A stretch of 64,000 bases of DNA from Nissolia schottii (Eukaryota; Streptophyta; Magnoliopsida; Fabales; Fabaceae), in contig QANU01007800.1 in NCBI GenBank assembly GCA_003254905.1, positions 63,225-127,224 on the forward strand, given 5' to 3'. Of this stretch, positions 32,957 through 44,719 are shown in pieces. How positions within the stretch are numbered: the first letter of the stretch is position 1; each line of letters begins with the position of its first letter. Both the position numbers and the translations under genes were made by a program. The notes beneath the pieces were generated by a model, which saw only the letters and a program-made list of their open reading frames with translations, was not told the DNA's origin and did no database searches.

Positions 32957-34921
32957 GTCTGTTGGAAATTTATATTTCCAATATTTGTGGGCTCATATTC
33001 GTTAACGATTATATTAGCTATTTATCATATATGGCTTAATTCGGTGATCTAATTATTTGGTTAAAAGCCTTTTAGACTTAAGGAAAAGCGAATGTGGGCC
33101 CAAATGGGTAGATACCACCAGTATTGGCCCATCAGGGGATAATGGGAACCCTGGTGAGCTTAAATACATGAGGAACGGTTATGGTCCCCAATACACCAAA
33201 TCAGAAAACGTTTCACTTCTCCTCATCTGGAAGAGAAACAGAAAGTCCCACTGAGGAATGAGGAGGTTTGGTTGAGGAAGACCACGAAACCATTGTTCTC
33301 GTTCGTGATCAGTTAAGGGATTCCTATCGCTAAACCATGGATACAGGTAAATTATGTAATCCCTTTATCCTTAGTAATCTGACGTGATGTAATGATAAAT
33401 TCTAACAACGTCCCCCTGGACGTACATCCCCCCTCCCCAAAAGAATAAGAACATATGTTACATATATATAATTAACTATATTATGTAATATAATAATAAT
33501 AAAAGTTAGAAAATATGACCATTTGGCCACTTCCCCAATTTCACTATAAATAGGAGGCCTTCGATGGCCATCCTGATAGCCTCTGAAAACATAACGTTAT
33601 ACTGCAAAAATTACTTCTACTCCGCTCGTGCGCTCTGCGGTTATGCTGTCGGGTCCAAGAAAAATAGCAGGATCGCACCAATGTTCGTGGGAGTATTTTC
33701 TCACAACTTTCACCGTCTCCAAATGCGCTTTGGAAAGTGGGTAACTCTAAGCCCACTGTCTATGTGGTTTATTTTATGACTGTATACATGTATATGTGTG
33801 TATTTGAATGGAAAAATACTTTGTGAAAATCATAGGAAGTAAGTAGTAGAGAGTATGTTTTGATGATTTTGACGTTTAGGAGTCATAACTGTACTGATTG
33901 GATCACTAGAAACCATGGGAGAAAATGCTCTTGGGAACTATTTTAACACTAGTTCATTCGATTGAATTCCCTGCTCAATCAAATGAAAGAATCATTCGAA
34001 TGCTCAAACCCTAGTCATTTGAATGCTCACTGGGAACTTGAGTTTTTAACTACTCTATGGGATCCATCAGGCATAGTTATGCGTGCCCTTGTACAATAAG
34101 AGCATGCATCATGAGGACCGGTCGTCGTAAGAGTTAGGGCAACTGTAGATAACTAGAGGTACTCACATAAAGTTAAAGGTACATAATTGAACCTTAGGGA
34201 ATAAAGCAGTGTATAGAGGCCCCGATCACCAAGGATTCGGACGGCCTTAGATAGAGTATAGTTATATAGCTAGGAAGATCCCTATTCTCTTGGCACGTCT
34301 TACAGACATGCCTCTCACTAATTCGGCAAGCTGGATTGGTTATCAGCAATGCAGGTAAAGAGACCTGGTTACGATAGCACTGGGGCCAAGGCCTGAAAGA
34401 AAAAGAATAGGCCAAGGCCTGAGAATAAAGAAAACAGGACAAGTTCTGAAGAAAGAAAGGGGGACCCCAGTAAAGAGAAGAGTAGCTTGGTCAAGTCCAA
34501 GGGCCGACCTACGTGTCCACGCCTGATCGCGCCCAAGGACCGGTCCCTCGCCATTCCTGTTAGGGGAGTGGTTGTACTTATCGTGTTCGATGTCACCTCC
34601 TATGAGCTTTGCATGGTTAGCTACCACACCGGTTAGAGCACTGCCGGGTCGACACGATAGGGAATAGAAGAAGGTTGTAACCTAGGCCACGGTTACAAAG
34701 GTGAAAGGACTAAGAATGACGCTAACCTGGGTGAGCCGGTAGGCGTAAGAGATTCCTAGATTTCCCTCATGCACTATATAGTTACATGAATGAATATATG
34801 TATGTATGTATGCAGGTATGTATGTATCTATATATGTGTATTCATTATGTATCGTAAAGGGAGCGTCCCAAGACGACTATTATGTCTCTAGCAGTAACGT
34901 AAAGTTAACAAGCACGAAGCC
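32392..34921 (+). repeat. Tekay/Del-type LTR inserted in the copia element
   Basis: Begins TGTAACATCCCGAATTTTTC and carries a TATAAATA box at 33545-33552. Its 3' half (34150-34920) matches 52560-53300 in blocks such as CATAATTGAACCTTAGGGAA and CTCTTGGCA, and GAGCCGGTAGGCGTAAGAGA is close to the unit at 53000. It breaks off in GTTAACAAGCACGA just before an ambiguous base, without the expected TGTTACA end. It separates copia integrase (right) from copia RT (left). Confidence 0.7.
32960..33407 (+). mobile_element. Ty1/copia solo LTR (448 bp) with 5-bp target duplication
   Basis: Starts TGTTGGAAATTTATATTTCC and ends AAATTCTAACA, flanked by ACGTC at 32955-32959 and 33408-33412. It lies inside the Tekay-type LTR, directly after an (AAT)n repeat. 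It is unrelated to the copia LTR at 30260. Confidence 0.85.
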
Positions 34922-35735
34922 NCATAGCAACAACAAGAATATGTTGGTGCATCCTCTTAACATTAATGCCATTTTGTTGAGAGGTATCCATACAACTTGT
35001 CTGATGGATTATTCCCTTGGTTGCATAAAATTCTTTCATGAGAAATTTAGTTCCATTATCAGTTCGAATTATTTTGATTTTCCTGCTGAATTGGTTTTCA
35101 ATCAATGCAGTAAATGAAACAATGAGTTTGGATGTTTTTGTTGTAGTTTTCATAAAGTGTGTCCAAGCATATGTAGATTTGTCATCCACTATAGTGAGAA
35201 AATATTTGTGACCACTGGTTGAGGGAATGACCAAAGGACCCCAAATATCCATATGTATTAGATCAAAACAACTTTTAGACACAGAGACACTAGATGGAAA
35301 TGAAAGTCTTTTCTGTTTAGCTAAATAGCATGAGTCACAAGCCTGATTGTGCTTTACATTGTCAATGAATCAAATTTTGAATGCATTACACTCAAGTTAT
35401 CATGAGAAATGTGTCCTAATCTATAATGCCAAGGGGCATCCTACTTGCTAATCCAAAAGTACTAGCAGATGTAGCTAAAGCCTTAGGGAAACATGCTAAC
35501 TTGGGTGACAGGCAAGTTTTGATTATGCATCATATGGAGGCCTTTTCTTAACCTAGCTGCTCCAATAATCCTCAAAGAGCTAGAATCCTATATCTCACAA
35601 GTTTTGTCATTAAACATGAATTTGAATTTTAGTTCAGTGGTCAATTTTGAAACTAAAATCAAATTAAAAGTAAAAGAGGGAATGAATAAGACACCAGTAA
35701 GGTATAGATCTGGGGAAAAAACCAGTATTCCTAAA
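34922..35735 (-). pseudogene. Ty1/copia integrase and GAG-pre-integrase region
   Basis: On the minus strand, 35588-35735 reads LTGVLFIPSFTFNLILVSKL, the protease to GAG-pre-integrase linker. 34905-35282 reads the integrase core with CFDLIHMDIWGP (first Asp), TIVDDKSTYAWTHFM and IRTDNGTKF (second Asp). It ends QQNGINVKRMHQHIL, where the expected VVERKH-type glutamate motif is altered. The catalytic Glu therefore seems lost. Stops lie between the two parts. The reading breaks where the Tekay-type LTR is inserted. Confidence 0.85.
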
Positions 35736-35990
35736 ATTAGGGGTGAACATGGGTCGTACCCAACCCGTCGACCCGCCAAATCCGACCCAATCCGATCCGG
35801 ACGGGTCGAATTTGGCCGGTCGGCGGGTCAGACCCGAACGATCTGCTTAAGTAGACGGGTCGAGTCTCAGATTCGAAATCCTAAACCCGACCCGACCCGC
35901 GACCCGCATAGGCATGATTTTTCCCCTTTCACTCTGTCTCTTTCACTCACTTTCACTCTCTGTCTCACCCCGCAGCCACCAATGCCACCC
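35736..35990. mobile_element. hAT-like non-autonomous insertion
   Basis: Begins TAGGGGTGAACATGGGTCG and consists of ACCCGACCC/GGGTCG-type repeats. These are typical of a widespread plant hAT-derived repeat. A CTTTCACTCTCTGTCTC tract follows. It interrupts the copia protease region. The right end near the ambiguous base at 35994 is uncertain. Confidence 0.55.
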
Positions 35991-36999
35991 CGCNGAAAGG
36001 TTTGGAACTCATTGAGAGAATAGCACAAGTGATCTGTGGCACCTGTGTCTATTATTCAATGGTTCAACTATTGGTTAACTAAAGTGAGTGCTATGTGAAT
36101 TATACTTGATGGCTGTGACATGTGAGACAGGTCTTGTGTAGTGATGACTTGATTTACATTATGAGGATAGCTAACAATCTTTTTTTTTGCAGTAGTGCAA
36201 GCACTGCTCGCTTCTGTTCTGGAGTGAAGTTCAATTATGAATTTTCACCAATTTCCTTCAATCTAGTTCTGCTCTGATGAGAACTAATGCTGCTGATTTC
36301 ATCATGATCACTATCAGCAAAAACATTTGTTGCAATACATTCTCTATATTATTGTAACAAGTGTGGATATTTCTCGAAGCAACGTTCAACAGGATGACCA
36401 ATTTTGCCACAGTATTGACACACTACATCAGCATCATATGTTGTATTGAACTTGCTATTCTGTGGATTTCCACTACTTCCTTTTCCATTGCCTCTTCCTA
36501 CACTTCCTTTGCTTAATTAATGTTTGCCCCCGCCCCTGCCTTTTCCACCTCTGTTAGCAGGCCCTGCATTAATTCTACCTGAACTTGTGAGAAATTTTTT
36601 TGACTCTGATGGGACAACATTCATCTGTCTCTCGCTTGTTGTGCAAGTAATGAGAAAGCATTGCCAATGTCAGGGAGTGACGCATGAGCATAATCTGAGA
36701 TCGCACTCCAGAATATTGATCATTTAACCCTCTAAGAAAATGTACCACATAATCTTCTTTTTGATAATCCCTCATGACTTTCAATCCACAGGCACATTGA
36801 TACCACAGATACATGAAGGAACTGGTCTGAAACTATCTAATTATTCCTATACTGATTTCAGTCGAGTAAAAGATGATGTTATGCTTAATTCTCCTTTCTT
36901 TATTGCAAATAATTCCTCTTGTAATTCAGTAATTCAAAACACATCTCCTTCAAAGTACCGTTGATGCAAATCTTTCCATAGATCAAAAGGATTTTTTAG
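35991..36999 (-). pseudogene. Ty1/copia gag with CCHC zinc knuckle
   Basis: On the minus strand, 36575-36814 encodes a gag segment (YQKEDYVVHFLRGLNDQYSG, then VRSQIMLM). About 36355-36425 encodes a CCHC knuckle (CQYCGKIGHPVERC). Further right, FDLWKDLHQRYF and ELQEELFAIKKGELS-like strings mark the gag N-terminal half up to about 36990. Several frameshifts and stops are present. A hAT-like insertion cuts the N-terminus. Confidence 0.8.
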
Positions 37000-37345
37000 G
37001 ACTGTCAAAATGAGTCCGGCTTGCGAGCTCGGTTAAATGGACGGACTTTACATGTAAAAAAATAGGTCCGTGAAAATTTGAAAAAAAAAAATGGCCCGAC
37101 CCGTTTATGCCAACGGGCTAAACGGGCCAGCTTGTGATTTTTTTTTTTCAAAAAAAAATCAAAATTTTAAAAGTTTCATTTTGGACTTTAAATTTTTATT
37201 TTGGAATTTAAGAGTTTAGAATTTAACTATTTGGACTTATAATTGAGCATGATTAACTATTTGTTATGCTTAACTACTTAATTATATTTCTATTGCTATA
37301 CAACTGAAGTGCTATGACATAGATATTGAAAAATTTTGCATTCCA
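37000..37345. mobile_element. hAT-like insertion with GGCCCGACCCG core
   Basis: Begins GACTGTCAAAATGAGTCCGG and holds the ATGGCCCGACCCGTTTATGC and ACGGGCTAAACGGGCCAGC strings typical of a common plant hAT-derived family. The rest is AT-rich. Right end approximate. Confidence 0.5.
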
Positions 37346-37349
37346 TTCT

Positions 37350-37409
37350 AATTAACTAACTTACTAAAATTGGCTAACTAACTCCCTAACTGAAGTTTGC
37401 TAGTAATAA
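37350..37409 (-). repeat. Ty1/copia 5' LTR remnant
   Basis: About 58 bp matching the start of the LTR at 30440-30498 (ACTAAAATTGGCTAACTAAC and GAAGTTTGCTAGTAAT), in the same minus orientation. It marks the 5' end of the copia element. The rest of this LTR was lost with the adjacent hAT-like insertion. Confidence 0.7.
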
Positions 37410-38469
37410 AAGGTGTAAATTAAACCCGTAACCTTTTCTCACTGCACATGACCAATTTTAAACCAAACTTTTATGGCCGACCATAAATTCCATAAAAAAC
37501 CCTTTCAAGTACCCCCATTGTTGTGCATCCAGTGTAGATTGTAGTACTGCCATTCGTAGATGTCAATTCTGTTTCCAAATAAGTGTTAGATTACTTGAGA
37601 ACAACAACTTTATCTAATTTGTGATCGTTTCATGGTTAATTGGATTCCAAAATATAATCAGTTCACTTGTTGATAAAACAAAAGTCAATTTGGTCCCAAA
37701 ATTCTTCTACAAAAGAAGCCATATATTGCTGACAATTCTGCGTTGGAGCCAATAGCAAAGGACGAAAGACAAAGGAGACGCAGCATTGCATGCAGTACTG
37801 AGTACTGTGTTTCTTGGGTAAAAGTGCATAGTGGCATTTATGCCAACATATAAGGAGCCGCAATTGTTGTAGAGTAGTACCATTTTAATTCCGGTCTAGA
37901 CATGGATAGGAATTTACAGACATTTAACCACATTTACAAATTAAAAATAATACATCATATTTAACATTAATAAGATACGAATATACTATTCATTTTGAAC
38001 TAACTAAATATTTGTGACTCTATTCCTTGTCGGAAGACTATCGATGTCCAAATATCTTTCATATCGAAGACTAGCATTATCAGTATTGCAGTTTGAAGAA
38101 TGCATTGTGTTTCCTTTCATGATAAATATAAATATCATCTTCATATATAAGACCCTTATAAATAAAATCTCACAAAGGAAAATGAAAACAACAATAAAAG
38201 AGAAAGAAAACACTTCAAATGGTAAAAAAACAAAATTACAACCATAAAAGAGAACGAACACAACACAAAAAAAAAATAATAATAATCACAAAGGAAAATT
38301 AAAACATACAAAAGTTTTAAATAACAAAAAAGAAAAATGCGGCGGAGCTGCCATAACAAAAAGAACTATAGCAACCCTCTCTTCACTTAAAAAAGGAAAA
38401 CAGAAGAAGATGAGAGAGAATAGAGAAAAATAAGGATTAGAGTGTTTGAATGAGTCAATTTAAAATTAC
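37410..38469. other. Intergenic sequence, nothing recognised
   Basis: No conserved coding region. The minus-strand phenylalanine-rich frames at 38004-38359 arise from A-rich sequence. Confidence 0.35.
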
Positions 38470-38815
38470 TTGAGAATTTCAATTAACAGTAATTTAACTT
38501 GAGCAATTTAATTCCATTCAACTATAAATTTTTTTGTTGGATATTAACTCTTGCTAATTAAAATTTCCTTTTAGAAAAAATTCAATTTGTGCAACCTTTT
38601 TTACACACCTAGAAATCACCCATCACCCATTGTAGCAACCTATCATCATCAACACGTGAATTGAAGGAGCATCATAAACATGTGAATTGAAGGAGCAATG
38701 ACCGTCATCACCTCCTCATGTTTATCCCATTCTCTTTTCAAATATGCAAATCATGTATACAGGGGAGGGGGGAGTGGATGTGGAAATTGCACATGATACA
38801 TGTGCACATCTTGGA
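38470..38815 (+). repeat. Dispersed repeat, copy 2
   Basis: Partner of 27905-28170 in direct orientation, about 10.6 kb away. It carries an extra segment with CCTCATGTTTATCCCATTCT absent from copy 1. Confidence 0.75.
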
Positions 38816-39036
38816 CTTAAGCAAGCTACATAAAGAAATAACTTAGTGTTTATCTCAATAAAACGATTGTTAAACTCTTAAAGTTGTCTGTCAATCATTA
38901 GATCGAATAATTCAACTTGAAAATTATGCGAATTTGAGATCTTTTGAGCTTTACGCCTTGATCTCTCTCCCTTGAGTCAAATATATCGTCTATATTTGAA
39001 ATGATAATATTGTGTTTGTTACAAAATAACAAAACT

Positions 39037-39700
39037 AACTACAAGAAAAAAAAAACGCACATCACCGTCAGAGTTAGCATCGGAATTTTTTCCGATTATC
39101 GTCAGTTTTTTTACTTTCCGTCGGAAATGGAACCGACGGTAATAGCCTCGATGGAAACTTTTTATTGTCGGATATTGATAGCCAACGGTAGTTAGCGTCG
39201 GTGAAGACCGACGGTAATGGCATCCCAAAAATGGTTTGGGATGGACTGTTTACCGTTGAACACAACCAACGATAATTATATTAATATTTGCACATAATTT
39301 ATGACAATTACCATCGAATTATCTGATGCTAATTATATTAATTTTTTAATCTGAATTTCCGTCAGACATTAACCAACGAAAATTTGATTATATTTGCACA
39401 TGCTTATGACAAATTACTGTCGAATGTGTCCAAAGGTAATTATATTAATTTTTTAATCCAAATTTCGGTCGGATATTAACTGACAGAAATTTGATTATTT
39501 TTGCACATGCTTATGACAGATTACCATCGAATGTATATGACGGTAATTATATTAATTTTATAATCTGAATTTTCGTCGGATATTAACCTATAGAAATTTG
39601 ATTATATTTGCACATACTTATGAAAAATTATCGATGAATGTATTTGGCGGTAATTATGTTAATTTTTTAATCCAAATTTTCATCGAATATTAAATGACAG
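39037..39700. mobile_element. CACTA transposon left terminus and subterminal repeats
   Basis: A terminus-like AACTACAAGAAAAAAAAAA starts at 39037, a variant of the usual CACTACAAGAAAA. It leads into many (A/G)CCGACGGTAAT, CCGTCGGA and TTACCATCGAAT motifs in both orientations across 600 bp. The blocks ATTTTTTAATC..AATTT and GCACATGCTTATGACA recur about every 110-130 bp. This is a CACTA subterminal region. Confidence 0.65.
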
Positions 39701-40195
39701 TAAAGAAAATCAAATAAAAAAGATATTTTTTTGTTATTTTATTGTTATTATAATTCCAATTATTATATTATTTTTTAATGCAACTAATTATATATTTAAT
39801 AATATAACTATTTAATTAAATAATAAATTAATAAAATTATATTTTTAACCCTAAAAATTATATATGAGATAAATACATAATTATATAATTGTTATTAGAT
39901 ACATATTAAATTCAATAATATATTTAGTAATTATAATAAATAATTTGATAGTTATCTAATACCAAAAAATCACAATAAATTATAAAATTAAAAGGTATAC
40001 TTAGCTCTATTTATTAAATAGATATACATTTAATTAATTAAATTATTATTTTTATTAAATATAATAAATAATTATATACAATATACAACCAATAGTTACC
40101 TATTAATTGTAATACATAAATAGTACTTTAACCTTATAAATTAGTAACTACCAATTAAGAAATGAATTTGTGCAATAGAACTTAATAAGAAAATT
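39701..40195. other. Very AT-rich segment inside the CACTA element
   Basis: No coding sequence. It lies between the subterminal repeats and the 3' end of the transposase gene. Confidence 0.4.
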
Positions 40196-40776
40196 ATACA
40201 TAATATTGAAATGAAATTGTGTTACAAATTGTCAAATAATTACATATACTATTCTGAAAGTTCAAAACTGTCATCATTACTTTCAAAACGAAGTTCATCA
40301 TCGAACTCTTCTTCTTCATCGTTGTCATTGTAAACATCGACTTCTTGATCACTTGCATGTTAATTGTTAGGGAGCTCAACAATGTCAAGGTGATCATCAA
40401 ATGTACTGTTGGCTAATGTTGCAGGGTTCGAAGACTCAACGATTATCGTTGCTGGGAGAGGCTCCTGCAGTTGATATGCTTGATAAAATGTATTGTCTGA
40501 AGATTCAGTGTCATCAAACTCAATTCGACCATTGGGCTTGCATTTCATCACAACTTTCCAACTTGATTGGCAGTTTACGTAATAGATTTGTCTTGTTCTT
40601 TCAGCAACAATGAACGGATCATACCCCCTGTACCGCCGTGTAGGATTAATATCAGTGGTCTTGTAGTCGGGGTGAGTCTGAGTTCCGTTACGATCATACC
40701 AATCACAGCAAAAAAGTACAACATGATGAGATGGACCATCGTGTGCATATTCCAATTCAATAATTTGTTTAAGCAC
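40196..40776 (-). pseudogene. CACTA transposase C-terminal (DUF4216-type) part
   Basis: The minus strand encodes LEYAHDGPSHHVVLFCCDWY, then RRYRGYDPFIVAERTRQIYY and WKVVMKCKPNGRIEF. This is the DUF4216-like domain found after the transposase core of TNP2-type CACTA proteins. An acidic tail follows. In the reference frame a stop occurs at LPN near 40360, so the last part continues in another frame. Confidence 0.8.
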
Positions 40777-40912
40777 TCCATACTAATCATTGGTTGTTTC
40801 AGCAGCATTAGAATATTCACCCTTAACCCAAACCCAACTATTGTTTGTCCTTTGTCCAATTGCCTATTTAGATATGTAAAATTTGTATCTGTTAACAAAA
40901 TAAATGGGCCAA

Positions 40913-41841
40913 CTAATTGCTATTTTTAAAGGTCCCCAGGACAAACTCATTAAGGGTGTAGCAGGCCTTGGGCTTCATGAAGTGGCCATCAGAAATTTGT
41001 TGTGGGTTCAACTTGGGACGTCTACACAATTGTTTCAAATCTAGCCTTGCGTTCTTGTTGTCCTTGGTCTGATCGGTGTCCATGACTGTATACATTATAT
41101 TGTCGAAAAATTTCTTTTTAATCTGCATAACATCTAAACAATAACGAACCAAGTTATCTTTCTAATATGGAAAATCCCATAATATACTTTGCCAAATTCA
41201 GTTATCTTCGGCAAATGTCTAATCCTCCTGAGAATCTCACGGCCAGTTAATCGTTGTGGCACCTTTTCATTTACAATTTTGATCTTCAGAAAGCCATAAC
41301 AACTATTCCTAAACGTGTGCCCGGGTTCCAAGAATACCCTGTGACAATCAAACTAGGATTGTTTTCCTCCGTGTAGATGCCCTCAAAACAATATTCTGCT
41401 TTCTGGAGACGTCGTACGCAAGCACACCTGAATTCTGCAACTGGTTCAATTCATCTATCAAAGGATGAAGAAAAATATCAATATTTGCTTTAGGGTTGCT
41501 CGGGCCAGGAATTACACAAGATAAGAATAGATAAGGGTCTTTCATGCACATATCAGGCGGTAAATTATAGGGTGTAACGATCACTGGCCAACATGAGTAC
41601 GATTTTCTAAACTGATTATTAGGGGTAAACCCATCAGAACATAGCCTTAATCTCACATATTACGAGGTTCTGTAGTAAATTTAGGGTAAACTCTATCAAA
41701 TTGTTTCCACGCCTCACCATGAGAAGGGTGAGTCATGCGACCTTTGTTTCTTTTGTTCTCAAAGTGCCATGTTATGTGTGGTGCCAAGCTGATGGAAGCA
41801 AACAACCTCTTTAATTTTGGAATCAAAGGAAAGTAATGCAT
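40913..41841 (-). pseudogene. CACTA transposase core (TNP2/Transposase_21 type)
   Basis: In minus-strand order the pieces are as follows. 41653-41841 has YFPLIPKLKRLFAS and EAWKQFDRVYPKFTTEPRN. 41348-41656 has LRLCSDGFTPNNQFRKSYSC, WPVIVTPYNLPPDMCMKDPY, PGPSNPKANIDIFLHPLIDE and VLAYDVSRKQN. 41134-41331 has PGHTFRNSCYGFLK. 40913-41152 has KKFFDNIMYTVMDTDQTKDN. These strings are diagnostic of the En/Spm TNP2 transposase. The frame changes between pieces show several frameshifts, so the protein is inactive. This part supplied the cut-and-paste enzyme of the element. Confidence 0.88.
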
Positions 41842-42344
41842 TTGTTTATAAGCAACATCCTTATATCTCCCAGGGCCAATCTCCTTGTCTTAAACCTATC
41901 AGCACCACAAAATTTACACGGAGTGAGAGATGCATCATCATAATAGTACAACATACAACCCGACCGGAAACAATCAATTTTCATGGATTTTAAGCTAAGT
42001 TTAGAAAAGACTTTCTTAGCTTCGTAAAAGTTTGTTGGAATTTTATTCCTCGGTGGCGTCAGCTCTTTAATAAAATTAAGCCACTGATTGAACGATCAGT
42101 CGCTTTGATTAGCGACTGACTTTATAGTTAACAACCTAGTTGCCATAGATAATTGTGTATGAACTGCTCATTCCCATACTGGAGGATTTGCTTCCTCTAA
42201 CAAACTATAGAAATTCTTTGCATCTGGATTGGGTTCCTCATGTAGTAAGTTGTCATTTTACGGATCAAAATCACCTCCAAAAGCATCGCGTACCATTTTT
42301 GAATATCTATCCTCATCAATTGTTTGTGATTTGTCAACAGAAGT

Positions 42345-42692
42345 CTAACTTGAATCACCCACTTCATACTGACACCTACTAAACCGATTTACACCATTTA
42401 TGTCCACTTCTCCATGGTCTACCCATATCCAGTAATGTGGCTCAAACACATTTTTGTAAAGATGCATTATGACCCTTTCAACGTCTAGTATCTTACACCG
42501 CTTGTAAGAAAAACATGGACATCTAACTCTTTTAGTAATTAGTTTAACTGTTTCACAGAAGTAATCTACCCCCTCCAAAAATTCTGGCTTTATCAATCCT
42601 TGATTCTCGTAGTATGTGTCGTACATCCAAAATCGGTTCGGCGGAATCATGTTTGCACACTTCCAATACCCGCATTTCATTAACCGATACAA
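42345..42692 (-). pseudogene. CACTA transposase N-terminal (transposase-associated) domain
   Basis: The minus-strand frame reads NRFWMYDTYYENQGLIKPEF, then LEGVDYFCETV, then CPCFSYKRCKILDVERVIMH and LYKNVFEPHYWIWVDHGE. This matches the transposase-associated zinc-binding domain found at the N-terminus of CACTA proteins. The start codon region is diverged and no continuous frame joins it to the core. Confidence 0.85.
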
Positions 42693-43104
42693 AATTAATG
42701 ATCATAGTTTAATTTCATTATTGCAACATACATTCTTAATTGCACACAATTATTCCTAAACCGTTCTAAAACAGATTCCCTCCAATCTCTGCAAACAACA
42801 TGTAATCACTGTTGCCAACATAACAATTCAAATAAGTTTGGAAAGAAATGCTAAGCATTCCTTCCCCCAGTTCAGCCATATAACTCCAATCCAACAAATA
42901 TAACTTAAGAAAATAAGTCTTTATCCTATGTATTATCATAACATACATATCTAAATGTCGATACAAACTTCAGCGACTCCTTTAATCCGGAAAATAGATG
43001 CATTCTCTAATGTCCTAAATAAACATATCATCACACAACAAATTCAATTACAAATTGACATTGTTAATGAAATTGAATGAAATAATTAAATGGAGAAAGT
43101 AATC

Positions 43105-43345
43105 ATGTTTATACCTAGCAAGAAGTGGTGGTAGTGGTGGTAAATCTGGTGGTAGTGGTGTAAGAGGGTGGTGGAGGATCTGGTTGTAGTGGAGGAGATT
43201 ATGGTGGTGGTGGTGGTGGCAACACGTGGTGGTACTGGTGGTGGTGGTAGTGTAAGAGGGTGGTGGTAGAGGAGGTTTTGGTGGTGGAACAAGTTGTGGT
43301 GGTGGTGGTTGCAACACATGGTAAGTGGTGGTGGTGGACTAGTGG
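43105..43345 (+). repeat. (GGT)n-rich simple repeat
   Basis: Imperfect GGTGGTAGTGGTGG repeats. The histidine- and proline-rich minus-strand open frames over it are artefacts of the repeat. Confidence 0.85.
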
Positions 43346-43439
43346 TATATGAATAAAGAGGTAAGAGGAAGATGAAGGAGATGGGGAGAGAATAAAGGAA
43401 AATAGAGTGAAGGAGAAGAGAATGAAAGGAAAATGATGG

Positions 43440-43925
43440 AAATGGGGAGTGAAATTCGACGAAGTTATTTTTAGAACATTTCCGTCAAGTCATTCCTGAC
43501 GGTAAATAGGAGCAGATTGAATGTGAAGGATTTATCCAAACGCATCGTTTAATTAACAAGCTTACCATCAAAATTGTGTCAAAACTTCCGACTGTGCGAA
43601 AAAATGGCGCGAAATTTTGGCAATTTTTCATAACATATCCTACACGAGTCACAAATAGGTCTCGTGTGAGGCACCTCACTGAACCTCAAAGTTGCATGTT
43701 GGGGTCCAGGGTCTTTACCGACGGAATATTCCGATAGTACTAAGTCCAGTGCAAGTCACTACATATCTCGCGCGAGACAAGAGACATCTCAGGTGAGATG
43801 GTTTAGAGTTTAGGGTTTAGGGTTGTTGCCGTAAAAAATAACTGAAGGTAACTCACTACGCCATTTAGGGTTAGGGTCTAGGAATGTTACCGTCAGAAAT
43901 AACCAACGGTAACACACTACTTTAC
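43440..43925. mobile_element. Second block of CACTA subterminal-type motifs
   Basis: Contains CCGTCAAGTCATTCCTGACGG, GTTACCGTCAGAAATAACC, ACCGACGGAATATTCCG and AACCAACGGTAAC, the same core as 39060-39690. It could be the opposite subterminal region of a 4.9-kb element bounded by 39037, but no clear TIR follows. Confidence 0.55.
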
Positions 43926-44388
43926 TCTCTATTGGTCTAATCCATTTTCTCCAACTTTGCTTTAAAGCTAGTGCTATAACATGATCTCTAACTTGCACAC
44001 TACTCTTTTCTAAATTGGATTATGCATTATTTCTTTGATCTTTCTTTTGATTCTTCCTAAATCTTCAAGTACCAATATAGTTGGATTCAATATGGAAAAT
44101 GTGGAGTCACTTAAGGGAGGGTAAAATTATATAGCAAGTTCCTTATCAAATTATGGGTATGAATTAGAAATTCTTTGATGTTCTCAAATAATAATATTTG
44201 TACCCAGTTGTTTAGGAATTAATGTGTTCATCGTTACTGATAACTTCACTCATAATTATATAATGGAGAATTTTCGTGTTGGAAAATAATAAATTCGTAA
44301 TATATTTAAGAAAAAAAAACTATACAAGTTAATAATAAAAATGTACTTAATCATTATAGAAAATATTTAAAAAAAACAATAAAAGATT
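43926..44388. other. Spacer in the CACTA region
   Basis: AT-rich, no coding sequence recognised. Confidence 0.3.
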
Positions 44389-44719
44389 CTAACCTCCTAA
44401 GTTTGCAGGATCATCGTTGGAAGCATCATCAACGTCGACATCGTCACTGTTACCCTCATCGACGGCCTCGTCCTTGTCCAACTGGGGTAACAACTTATCA
44501 GGAGGTATCTCACGAGCGACTGACATGCTGGATCTAGCAGATCCACCAAAGATGGCCCACATCCTCTTGAGTTTCACGTTCATCTACCCCTTGACACTGG
44601 ACAGCTTCTGACGAACCTCTTGGGTCTTCATAGCCTGCATGTGGAGCTTGATGAAAGCCTATTGTTACACTTTCTCCGATCTTGACATAGTTTGGTTTCC
44701 CACAACTGTGCCAAGTTTT
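44389..44719 (-). pseudogene. Second CACTA ORF (Ptta/En-Spm type), C-terminal part
   Basis: The minus strand reads LKRMWAIFGGSARSSMSVAR, then a strongly acidic tail (DEAVDEGNSDDVDVDDASND). Upstream lies KLGTVVGNQTMSRSEKV and KLHMQAMKTQEVRQKL with interrupting stops. It continues, across the LTR at 44720-46238, the reading of 46239-46510. The part next to the LTR (44640-44719) also resembles the segment after the LTR at 52142, so its origin is ambiguous. Confidence 0.5.

Noticed and set aside
43048-43319. Histidine/proline-rich proteins
   Set aside because: Frames over a (GGT)n simple repeat.
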